Assembly (NCBI GenBank): GCA_900539525.1
Contig: UQCM01000025.1
Coordinates: 1 to 34,705 of the forward strand
Reading direction: 5' to 3'
Source of the DNA: an uncultured Blautia sp.
GTDB taxonomy: Bacteria > Bacillota > Clostridia > Lachnospirales > Lachnospiraceae
DNA length: 34,705 nt
Of this stretch, positions 5,700 to 12,580 are shown in pieces. The notes under the pieces are model-generated. The model worked only from the letters and a program-made list of their open reading frames with translations, was not told the origin of the DNA and did not search any database. Each line of letters starts with the position of its first letter. Positions within the stretch are counted from its first letter, which is position 1. Both the position numbers and the translations under genes were made by a program.

Positions 5700-8501
5700 T
5701 CAGCCTTTTACCGCAACCCAAACGGCCTTCCCCATCGGACTGTATTTCCCGTTCTGCAGAACTGCTATCCTGTAATAATACTTTTTATTCTTTTTAAGCT
5801 TTTTGTAATCGGTATATTTTACCGTATTCTGCTTCTTCACACGTGCCGCCAGCCGGTAGGTTCCATTCTTTGATTCGCAGCGGTAGATCAGGTATGCGGA
5901 AGCTCCTTTGACCTTCGTCCAGGAGAGTGATACCTTCTTTCCTTTCTGTGCTTTGGCTTTCAGTTTCTTCGGAGCCTTTGGAAGCTGAATGGTCAGCTCC
6001 GTACCATAGGCCGCATCCGTGTATCTGGTCTTGTCTGCGGAAACTGACTTAACTGCATATGCCATCTTCTTTCCACCCACAGGTGCCGTATCGGTAAAGC
6101 TCAGTTCTTTCGTGGTTCCAATCTTTGTATAAGTACTGCCCGTCCTGCGGTAAATCTCGTAGACCGCTGCATTCTCTGATCTTGTAAACACGATCTTTAC
6201 ACCTTTTGCGGTACTGCTCACCTTAGTGACTGCGGAAGCTGACAACGGAACCGGCTTTGTTCCTGTCTGCGAATGATCACCGCCGGGATTCTGATGATTT
6301 CCCTGATCCGGGTTTTCCCCTGGATTCGGGTCAGGGTTCTCTCCCGGGTTCGGATCCGGGTTCTCTCCCGGGTTCGGATCTGGATTTTCGCCCGGGTTCT
6401 CTCCCGGATCCGGGTCGGTTCCCTCTACCGGTCCGGATGCTGCCTTATCCAGTGATGCCAGAAGCTTATCATCTTCCGATCTCACCTGAACAGAAATCAC
6501 TTTTCCCGCATCCTCTTCCTTCAGGACATAGGAAGATTCCACAGCTCCGGCGATCTTCTCCCCATCTGCAAGCCACTGATAGATAAATGTCTTCGAATTG
6601 CTGTCGGCTACCTTTGCGGTAATGGTTTCTCCCGACTTCATAGTTCCTTCGATGCTCACTTCTCCCTTGATACGCTGATAACCATATTTATTCGTGGTAT
6701 AAGCAAAGGCCTGATCCATAAAGTCCTCACGCTCCGTCAGGAACTTTCTGACATATTGTACACGTGCCTCGAAGGTATCTCCCGTATACACTCCTGTACC
6801 ATTCTGCTCCACACCGACATAGGACGGCCAGAAGCGGAAATTCATATCTGCCGAGCTTTTGATCTCATTCTCATACTCTGTCAGGGTTCTTAATATACCC
6901 GGTACATAGTCCGTTTTCTGTCCCAGAAGTGCCTGTACTGCCGGAAGAAATACCTCATTCCACTGCTCGACAACCAGTCTCTGCACAGATTCATGCTGGA
7001 CAGCCTGTGCCATCAGGTTCAGTCCTCCGATATTGTAAATCTGCGCCTGATTGGCCCACCAGACTCTGGCATTTGTCAGATCGACATTATCTCTGCCCTG
7101 ATGATTTCCAAGAGCCACATCAAAGTCCCACACCGGTGCCATGTGCAGCTTTCCATCTCCCACTTTGTCAGAATCCTTGTAAAGATAGAAGCTGGTGATT
7201 CCCGAATCCAGATTCAGGCTGTACTCCTGGAGCAGATACATTTTGGCGGCAGATTCCTCATCCAGATATTCGGAAAAATGTTTTCCCTTTGCGTTGTAGC
7301 CGTCTTTGGAATACAGAGCATCCTCCATATCCTGATAAAAATCTCTGATGTATGTAATCTGTGCTTCGGAAACAAACTCCGGCTCCTTCATCGTCACAGA
7401 CTGGCCTCTGGATGTCACGAATCCACATGCCTCTGCCTTATAGCGCTCATTTAACTCCAGCTCGATCAGATAGCCTCCCGTGATATCCTCCGGATTATTC
7501 GGGATATTAACCCACTTCATGGTATTGGCTACGGATGCACTCTCACCACCCGGTGAATAATTTTCCAGTTCATCGGTATTTACCTTCTCCGTCGCCTTGC
7601 CCAGATCCGTGATATTTACTCTGTTCTTATTGATCTCAACCTTCTCTGTCAGCAGATAGGTTCCCTGATAGTTTCCATTCGTATACAGATCGATGGACTC
7701 ACTTGCCATGGTAAACGGAATCCCCGTCTCATCAGCAAGGTTGTAAACGATTTTGTTTCTCAGCAGTGAACCATCCAGATAGTTTGCCAGCAGACACCAG
7801 CCCTTTGCCTTTCCAAGTCCCAGGAAATCCACGGATTCTTCCAGCTTGATGTTATAAGGTTTTTTCGGTAACAGCCAGGTGGCATTTCCCCTTCCCTTGA
7901 TCTGTTTCAGAGGACCATTGTAATCCACCGTTCCGTCTGCCCGGATCAGGAACAGGTCTCCGCTTTCCTTATTGTTCTTATTCTCATCGACTTTCTGCAT
8001 ACTTCCTGATTTGGTTGCAATAAACATGGAAGCAATGTTCTCCGACTGGAGCACACGAACCGGTACCTGATCTCCGCTTCCTGTTCCGATCGTAAAGGTT
8101 TCATTATTCTGTGGCAGCTCAAATTCATCGCCGCTGTAAATCCTGCTGCCATTGATCATCACGTATCCTTCCTGTTCTACCATTGTCTTTGCACCGGTAG
8201 CCGGATCCATGGACACCTGCTGAAAACTGATACGGACCTTACGGGTATCCGCACTTGCCGGAAGACAGAAAATGATCTCACCTTCCATGTAGCTGTAGCT
8301 TCCATGCAGCTCCTGCTCCGGATCCTGGGACATAAAGCCCTTAATGCTTACGTCATCCACAAATGCAATCTGTACATCTGTGCCCGCTGCCAGTACTGCA
8401 GCTGACATCATCACAGACAGACAGAACACGACCGCTGCTGTCAAAAACACTTTCGCGCACCATCCCCGTTTCCTCTCCATTGTCTTTTTCATACGTTTCA
8501 T
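5700..8501 (-). CDS. Secreted CotH-kinase-family surface protein with Ig/FnIII-like tail
   Basis: From the ATG at 8501 the protein has 933 residues. An N-terminal hydrophobic signal sequence (about 15-39, ending AAVLAAG) sends it out of the cell. A CotH kinase domain follows: GRGNATW, KKPYNIKL, LLRNKIVYNLADE, GNYQGTYLLTEKVEI, GGYLIELE, YLLQEYSLNLD and PVWDFDVALGN, whose acidic DFD resembles a kinase metal site. CotH of Bacillus phosphorylates spore coat proteins; many secreted gut homologues have no known substrate. Then come an Ig-like repeat (IYQWLADGEKI), a Pro-rich linker of PNPGENPD repeats, and two fibronectin-III-like domains ending in a Lys-rich tail, probably for wall attachment. A longer open frame begins at 8558, but AAGGAGG just before 8501 decides the start. 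There is no sortase motif. Confidence 0.88.
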   Translation of the reverse strand: MKRMKKTMERKRGWCAKVFLTAAVVFCLSVMMSAAVLAAGTDVQIAFVDDVSIKGFMSQDPEQELHGSYSYMEGEIIFCLPASADTRKVRISFQQVSMDPATGAKTMVEQEGYVMINGSRIYSGDEFELPQNNETFTIGTGSGDQVPVRVLQSENIASMFIATKSGSMQKVDENKNNKESGDLFLIRADGTVDYNGPLKQIKGRGNATWLLPKKPYNIKLEESVDFLGLGKAKGWCLLANYLDGSLLRNKIVYNLADETGIPFTMASESIDLYTNGNYQGTYLLTEKVEINKNRVNITDLGKATEKVNTDELENYSPGGESASVANTMKWVNIPNNPEDITGGYLIELELNERYKAEACGFVTSRGQSVTMKEPEFVSEAQITYIRDFYQDMEDALYSKDGYNAKGKHFSEYLDEESAAKMYLLQEYSLNLDSGITSFYLYKDSDKVGDGKLHMAPVWDFDVALGNHQGRDNVDLTNARVWWANQAQIYNIGGLNLMAQAVQHESVQRLVVEQWNEVFLPAVQALLGQKTDYVPGILRTLTEYENEIKSSADMNFRFWPSYVGVEQNGTGVYTGDTFEARVQYVRKFLTEREDFMDQAFAYTTNKYGYQRIKGEVSIEGTMKSGETITAKVADSNSKTFIYQWLADGEKIAGAVESSYVLKEEDAGKVISVQVRSEDDKLLASLDKAASGPVEGTDPDPGENPGENPDPNPGENPDPNPGENPDPNPGENPDQGNHQNPGGDHSQTGTKPVPLSASAVTKVSSTAKGVKIVFTRSENAAVYEIYRRTGSTYTKIGTTKELSFTDTAPVGGKKMAYAVKSVSADKTRYTDAAYGTELTIQLPKAPKKLKAKAQKGKKVSLSWTKVKGASAYLIYRCESKNGTYRLAARVKKQNTVKYTDYKKLKKNKKYYYRIAVLQNGKYSPMGKAVWVAVKG
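6300..6410 (-). repeat. In-frame 24-bp tandem repeats encoding the PNPGENPD linker
   Basis: The DNA repeats a unit of about 24 bases (TTCGGATCCGGGTTCTCTCC-like on the plus strand) within the CotH-like gene, encoding the Pro/Asn/Glu-rich linker between the Ig-like and fibronectin-like domains. Such repeats readily change copy number by slippage, so linker length may vary between strains. Confidence 0.8.
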
Positions 8502-8652
8502 CCTTCCTCCTTCATCATCCTCATTTCCATTGTATACGGATTCACCTGTATTTATCATACTGGCATCACCATGTGTAATAACTTTATCATATTATTCTTC
8601 CTTTGTCATGATTTTCTTGTGTAATTTTAACAAAATCTTAATGTATTTCCAG

Positions 8653-8760
8653 CTGTTCAGAGTCATGCAGATTTATAAATATTTGCCTTGGGGAGCCCTC
8701 TCACCGGAGGCAAATTTTATAAATCTATAGGGCGAGAGCCCTACATGAGCAAAAGGAAAG
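8653..8760 (-). repeat. Dispersed repeat family 1, truncated copy
   Basis: This 108-bp block matches the reverse complement of the right two thirds of the complete element at 29343-29489. It starts CTGTTCAGAGTCATGCAG, contains the ATTTATAAATATTTGCC...GGCAAATTTTATAAAT inverted repeat and the TAGGGCGAGAGCCCTA hairpin, and stops after AGCAAAAGGAAAG. The missing terminal third is replaced by the hairpin of the next gene's terminator. The rest of 8502-8876 holds a possible weak promoter (ATGACA and TAAAGT, minus strand, near 8590-8620) for the CotH-like gene. Confidence 0.85.
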
Positions 8761-8798
8761 TGTGCTGCCCCTTCTTTATAAAGTAGCTGCACACTTTC
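8751..8798 (-). terminator. Terminator of the ECF S-component gene
   Basis: A 10-bp perfect stem (GAAAGTGTGC 8756-8765, GCACACTTTC 8789-8798) followed on the minus strand by CCTTTT. The T tract comes from the edge of the family 1 repeat, so the repeat junction forms part of the terminator. Confidence 0.55.
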
Positions 8799-8876
8799 TT
8801 CCCGCACACATAGCTTCATCAGCAGACATCTGCCGCCAGCCCTGTCCTGTTCTATTGTATTCTATTGTATTCTGTT

Positions 8877-9524
8877 TTATTCTGTTCTTGCCAGAAGCCC
8901 TGCTTTTTCCATGGCCGGACGCAGCACATTGTATAACACTGCCACCAGGATCACAGAAACGACTGCATTCACGAAGGTGGTTGCTGTGCTCCATTTTGCC
9001 AGCACGCTTGCCATTTCCTGTGGCTGCCCCAGAATATACATTTTGTAAAAATAACCCACCAGCGGATCAAAAATAACATTAAATGCCAGACCGCACACAG
9101 AAGCGATGATGCTCCATTTAAAAATGTATTTCGGATCCTGGCTGGAACCAATCTTTGCGATCTTATGGGCCACCAGACCTGTGATCAGACCGATACAGAA
9201 CTTCAGCACAAAGGTCTTCGGTGCCACAACAATATAAACAGGATCAATAATATCTGCAATCGTCATTCCTACTGCACCGGCCAGGCCGCCATATCCGCCG
9301 CCCAGAAGCAGCGCTGCCAGTACACAAAAGGCGTTTCCAATATGAAGGGATGTGGCATCGCCTCCCGGCATGGGGATCTTAATCTGCAAAAACGTAAAGG
9401 CTACAAAACAGAGTGCTGCCAGCAGTGCTGTCTGCGTCCATTTCAGCAGAGAATCCCTTCTCTTATCCATCATCAAAATGTCTTTTCCCTTATCCATCAC
9501 CAAAGTATCTTTTCTCTTATCCAT
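8877..9524 (-). CDS. ECF transporter S component, substrate unknown
   Basis: A membrane protein of 215 residues with about six hydrophobic segments, the size and pattern of substrate-binding S components of energy-coupling-factor vitamin or micronutrient importers. Recognisable stretches are LLAALCFVAFTFLQIKIP, DATSLHIGNAFCVLAALLLG and GGLAGAVGMTIADI, the last two typical of the family. It would work with an EcfA/EcfT energising module, which is not encoded here, as expected for group II systems. The first 27 residues are three near-identical units beginning MDK (MDKRKDTLV, MDKGKDILM, MDKRRDSLL), each offering a start codon. GAGGAG lies 7 bases before the ATG at 9524 and supports the longest form. 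No riboswitch was recognised upstream, so the ligand cannot be named. Confidence 0.82.
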   Translation of the reverse strand: MDKRKDTLVMDKGKDILMMDKRRDSLLKWTQTALLAALCFVAFTFLQIKIPMPGGDATSLHIGNAFCVLAALLLGGGYGGLAGAVGMTIADIIDPVYIVVAPKTFVLKFCIGLITGLVAHKIAKIGSSQDPKYIFKWSIIASVCGLAFNVIFDPLVGYFYKMYILGQPQEMASVLAKWSTATTFVNAVVSVILVAVLYNVLRPAMEKAGLLARTE

Positions 9525-9550
9525 GATCGACTCCTCTTTTCCATAAAATG

Positions 9551-9621
9551 TACTGTTCAGAGCCCCTTCGCAAAACCGCCTCTTTTGGACCTTCTTTTGC
9601 TCATGTATGGCTCACGCCATA
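9551..9621 (+). repeat. Dispersed repeat family 1, partial copy
   Basis: It starts TACTGTTCAGAG, continues CGCAAAACCGCCTC and CTTTTGCTCATGTATGGCTC, and fades after the ATGGCTCACGCCAT hairpin. It matches end A of the complete element at 29343 in the same orientation, with a few substitutions, and lies between the helicase gene and the ECF gene. Confidence 0.8.
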
Positions 9622-9683
9622 TCTTAGCACTGCTATGGCTTTTTCAAAATATCCAGTTTCTGCTTTTTTAACCAGTCCAGTCC

Positions 9684-11267
9684 CTATTTATGATTTGCCG
9701 GTTCGATATTAATACTTTTTCCCTTAATCTTTGAATGCTCCATGGCACGCAGCACATCCCTGGCTCTGTCCTTCGGAACCTCCACGAAGGTATATTTATC
9801 ATACATATCAATGCAGCCCACCAGCCTGCCCGGCATACCCGATTCACCTGCAATCGCTCCCAGGATGTCTCCGGGGCGCACATTCTGTTTCTTTCCTATA
9901 TTAATGAAGAGACGTACCATACCTTCCTCAGCACCTGTATCGCCAAATTCAAACTCATCCTGCTGTTCGGTATCCCCGGCACCCATGGCCTGCTTTAGAA
10001 ACGCTGCTGCAATATCCATTGCTGTATAATCCTCTTCATTCAGCCGCTGTTCGATCAGATCCACCATGGCACTCAGATTCTCATTCTGAATCGTATCTGC
10101 GATATTGTTCAGGATCTTATCCGCCTTGATCGCACTCACATCATTCAGAGACGGAATCGGCTGCGCATAGATCTTCGTCTTACAGTAGCGCTGGATATCC
10201 TTCAGCTTGTATACCTCTTTGCCCACAATGAAGGTAAAGGCTTTTCCAACGCGCCCTGCACGTCCTGTCCTTCCGATGCGGTGTACATAGAACTCATCGT
10301 CCTGGGGAAGATCGTAATTGAATACCGCTTCCACATCGTCCACATCAATACCTCTCGCCGCCACATCCGTGGCGATCAGGATCTCCGTTTTTCCATTCCG
10401 GAAGCCGTTCATCACGCGGTCCCTCTGTGACTGCTTCATATCTCCGTGCAGTCCCTCTGCAAAGTAACCACGTCCCTGAAGAGCCCCTGTCAGTTCATCC
10501 ACCCGCCGCTTGGTATTGCAGAATACCAGAGCACGTCTTGGATTGTACATATCCAGAAGTCTGGAAAGCACCTCTTCTTTATTCTTTTCTTTGACTTCAT
10601 AGTAATACTGATCAATATTCTGTACCGTCAGCTCTTTCTTGACCACCCTGACCAGCTGTGCATCCCTTTGATAATTTTTCGTGATATCCAGAATCGGCTG
10701 GGGCATCGTCGCAGAAAAGAGGATCGTCTGGCGTTCTTCCGGTACATCCTTCAGGATCGTCTCGATATCCTCACGGAATCCCATATTCAGCATCTCATCC
10801 GCCTCATCCAGTACAATCGTATGCAGCTGGTCAAATTTCAGCGTATGGCGGCGCATATGATCCATCACACGGCCCGGTGTACCGATAATCAGCTGAATCC
10901 CTCCCTTCAGGGAACGGATCTGCTTCCCGATGTCCTGTCCGCCGTAAATCGGAAGCACCTTGATCCCGTGCATGAATTTACACAGGCGGCGGATCTCATC
11001 TGCCACCTGGATCGCCAGCTCTCTGGTGGGACACAGTACGATGGCCTGCAGCTTTCTGTTCTTTGGATCGATCTTCTGCAGAAGAGGAATGCCAAATGCC
11101 GCCGTCTTTCCTGTTCCTGTCTGCGCCTGTCCGATCACGTCTCTTCCCTCCATGATCACAGGAATGGCACGTGCCTGGATCGGGGTCGCCGCCTCAAATC
11201 CCATCTCCTTTACTGCCCTTACGATCTGCGGGCACAGATCCAGCTCATCAAATCTTACGGTTTCCAT
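9684..11267 (-). CDS. DEAD-box RNA helicase with DbpA-type RNA-binding domain
   Basis: An ATP-dependent RNA helicase that remodels RNA, probably rRNA during ribosome assembly. Counted from ATG 11267 it has 527 residues. The Q motif lies at 6-31 (GFEAATPIQ), Walker A AQTGTGKT at 48-55, then PTRELAIQV, DEAD within VLDEADEMLNMGF, SAT, and HRIGRTGRAGR in the second RecA domain. The last ~75 residues (VRLFINIGKKQNVRPGDILG, FVEVPKDRA) form the DbpA/CsdA RNA-binding domain, which in E. coli DbpA recognises 23S rRNA. An ATG at 11276 touches the GAGAGG ribosome site with no spacing, whereas 11267 is 9 bases away, so 11267 is preferred. The whole protein fits CshA/DeaD/DbpA-like enzymes; which one is not settled. 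Confidence 0.93.
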   Translation of the reverse strand: METVRFDELDLCPQIVRAVKEMGFEAATPIQARAIPVIMEGRDVIGQAQTGTGKTAAFGIPLLQKIDPKNRKLQAIVLCPTRELAIQVADEIRRLCKFMHGIKVLPIYGGQDIGKQIRSLKGGIQLIIGTPGRVMDHMRRHTLKFDQLHTIVLDEADEMLNMGFREDIETILKDVPEERQTILFSATMPQPILDITKNYQRDAQLVRVVKKELTVQNIDQYYYEVKEKNKEEVLSRLLDMYNPRRALVFCNTKRRVDELTGALQGRGYFAEGLHGDMKQSQRDRVMNGFRNGKTEILIATDVAARGIDVDDVEAVFNYDLPQDDEFYVHRIGRTGRAGRVGKAFTFIVGKEVYKLKDIQRYCKTKIYAQPIPSLNDVSAIKADKILNNIADTIQNENLSAMVDLIEQRLNEEDYTAMDIAAAFLKQAMGAGDTEQQDEFEFGDTGAEEGMVRLFINIGKKQNVRPGDILGAIAGESGMPGRLVGCIDMYDKYTFVEVPKDRARDVLRAMEHSKIKGKSINIEPANHK

Positions 11268-11333
11268 ATCTATCATCCTCTCTTTCCTGTCAATATCGTA
11301 TTCCTGTATGACTCACGCTGATCCGCATTACTG

Positions 11334-11440
11334 GTTACTGTTCATTCCGTGACCAGAACCAGGCTTCGCGATGCACAGAGATCCTGCATACTTTACACGA
11401 CATACCTCTTTCTGTGCAGAGTCATACATCCCCCGGATGG
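11334..11440 (+). repeat. Dispersed intergenic repeat, family 2 (copy 2)
   Basis: It starts GTTACTGTTCATTCCGTGAC, then CAGGCTTCGCGATGCACAGA, paralleling 407-482. It leads into the palindrome module at 11441, exactly as copy 1 does. 11268-11828 otherwise contains only this repeat, the palindrome, a terminator-like hairpin, a second family 2 end and the hemolysin III promoter. Confidence 0.75.
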
Positions 11441-11486
11441 TTTTGTGATATAGGAAATTCGAAGAAATTTCCTATATCATCAAAAT
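11441..11486. repeat. Palindrome module (copy of 491-534)
   Basis: TTTTGTGATATAGGAAATTC pairs with GAAATTTCCTATATCATCAAAA over a small loop; the arms differ by a two-base insertion. Compared with 491-534, paired changes (ACAGG to ATAGG, CCTGT to CCTAT) keep the stem, as expected if the hairpin structure matters. Confidence 0.7.
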
Positions 11487-11487
11487 A

Positions 11488-11515
11488 GCCCCGCACACCA
11501 TCTTATGTACGGGGC
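11488..11515. terminator. Terminator-like hairpin
   Basis: The stem GCCCCGCAC (11488-11496) pairs with GTACGGGGC (11507-11515) with one mismatch. The minus side continues TATTTTG and the plus side TTCTATAAG. It lies upstream of the helicase gene and no gene clearly ends here, so its role is unclear. Confidence 0.4.
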
Positions 11516-11595
11516 TTCTATAAGTCTGTTTTGTCAACGCCTGCTATCATATCACAGGTATCTCTTTTCTGTCAACCCCGGGCAAACCGGCAGGT

Positions 11596-11680
11596 GTTAC
11601 TCTCGGGTTTTTACGTGACTTTCGCTACGCTACACTCACAGAAAACACCTCGAATCGGCTGACGTGTGAATAGTAACCGG
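11596..11680 (+). repeat. Dispersed intergenic repeat, family 2, other end
   Basis: It begins GTTACTCTCGGGTTTT, shares ACTCTCGGGTTTT with 482-494, and ends GGCTGACGTGTGAATAGTAA, the reverse complement of 2341-2360 and close to 16293-16312. Together with 11334 it may bracket one composite element of about 350 bp. Confidence 0.6.
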
Positions 11681-11730
11681 CGGGTACCGGGCAGGGAATG
11701 AACAGTTCCGGAGTTTTTTCATAAAATCAG

Positions 11731-11790
11731 TTGCAATTTTTTCCTGTCTGGTATATTATATATGTAGTTTTGAATACTACTTGTAGTATT
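11731..11790 (+). promoter_or_regulatory. Hemolysin III promoter with 18-bp perfect palindrome
   Basis: TTGCAA (11731-11736) and TATTAT (11754-11759) are 17 bases apart. AATACTACTTGTAGTATT at 11773-11790 is a perfect palindrome starting about 7 bases past the expected transcription start, a repressor-type position. The TACTAC...GTAGTA half-sites recall BlaI/MecI-type operators, but no such regulator is in the window. Confidence 0.65.
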
Positions 11791-11828
11791 GTCCATATTT
11801 TATTATATAGTTTTCAGGAGGTTGTGTT

Positions 11829-12515
11829 ATGGCAAAAATAATAAGATCCACATCCAGGAAGTTAAAAGACCCCGGCAGCGCCATCACCCATTTCATCGGC
11901 ATGATGATGGCTCTCTTCGCAGCGACCCCGCTTCTGATCAGGGCAACTGCAAACCCCGACCGGATCCACCTGATCTCTCTTTCCATCTTTATCACAAGCA
12001 TGATTCTGCTCTACGCAGCCAGCACGGTCTATCACTCTCTGGATCTTTCGGAGCGCACGAACCGGATTCTGAGAAAGATCGACCACATGATGATCTTCGT
12101 TCTGATCGCAGGCACCTACACTCCCGTCTGCCTGGTGGTCTTAAACAACCGGACCGGGTATCTGCTCTGTGCTCTGGTATGGGCCATCGCCCTGGCCGGC
12201 ATCCTCGTAAAAGCCTTCTGGATCACCTGTCCGAAATGGTTTTCTTCCGTGCTCTATATCGGAATGGGATGGACCTGTGTACTGGCGTTTACCCAGATTG
12301 TAAATGCACTGTCTCCGGCAGCCTTTGGATGGCTGTTGGCCGGCGGTATCATCTACACGATCGGCGGAATTATCTACGCGCTGAAGCTGCCTGTTTTTAA
12401 TTCCCTGCATCCCTCCTTCGGTTCCCACGAAATCTTCCATCTGTTCGTCATGGGCGGAAGCCTCTGCCACTTCATACTGATGTACGTCTTCGTAGCCGGA
12501 ATGCCGATCGCATAA
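11829..12515 (+). CDS. Hemolysin III / PAQR family membrane protein
   Basis: A 228-residue protein with seven hydrophobic segments, the usual size for the family. Conserved metal-site histidine motifs are all present: SAITHFIG, STVYHSLD, IDHMMIFVLIAGTYTPVC and HEIFHLFVMGGSLCHF. Bacterial members (YqfA/TrhA) affect membrane fluidity or energetics, although the name comes from a Bacillus cereus hemolysin; the family shares its fold with adiponectin receptors. It would sit in the cytoplasmic membrane. A CAGGAGG ribosome site is 7 bases before the ATG. The gene stands alone, with its own promoter, an operator-like palindrome and a terminator shared with the convergent gene. Confidence 0.9.
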   Translation: MAKIIRSTSRKLKDPGSAITHFIGMMMALFAATPLLIRATANPDRIHLISLSIFITSMILLYAASTVYHSLDLSERTNRILRKIDHMMIFVLIAGTYTPVCLVVLNNRTGYLLCALVWAIALAGILVKAFWITCPKWFSSVLYIGMGWTCVLAFTQIVNALSPAAFGWLLAGGIIYTIGGIIYALKLPVFNSLHPSFGSHEIFHLFVMGGSLCHFILMYVFVAGMPIA

Positions 12516-12531
12516 TTTCAAATATAAAAAT

Positions 12532-12580
12532 GCCTGTCCGCAGAGTGTTGGATATCCCTCTCTGTGGGCAGGCTGTTTTT
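12532..12580. terminator. Bidirectional terminator between convergent genes
   Basis: The stem starts GCCTGTCCGCAGAG (12532) and closes at 12573 (CTCTGTGGGCAGGC), followed by GTTTTT. The minus side has ATTTTTATA. It serves both the hemolysin III gene and the minus-strand gene ending at 12581. Confidence 0.8.

Noticed and set aside
6300..6410. Tandem 24-bp repeats that could suggest a CRISPR array
   Set aside because: The units are directly adjacent with no unique spacers and encode an in-frame protein linker.
6257..6586. Plus-strand open frame with PGSLPGSDP repeats
   Set aside because: Antisense of the Pro-rich linker of the CotH-like gene.
10446..11321. A 291-residue plus-strand open frame
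   Set aside because: Antisense to the DEAD-box helicase gene.
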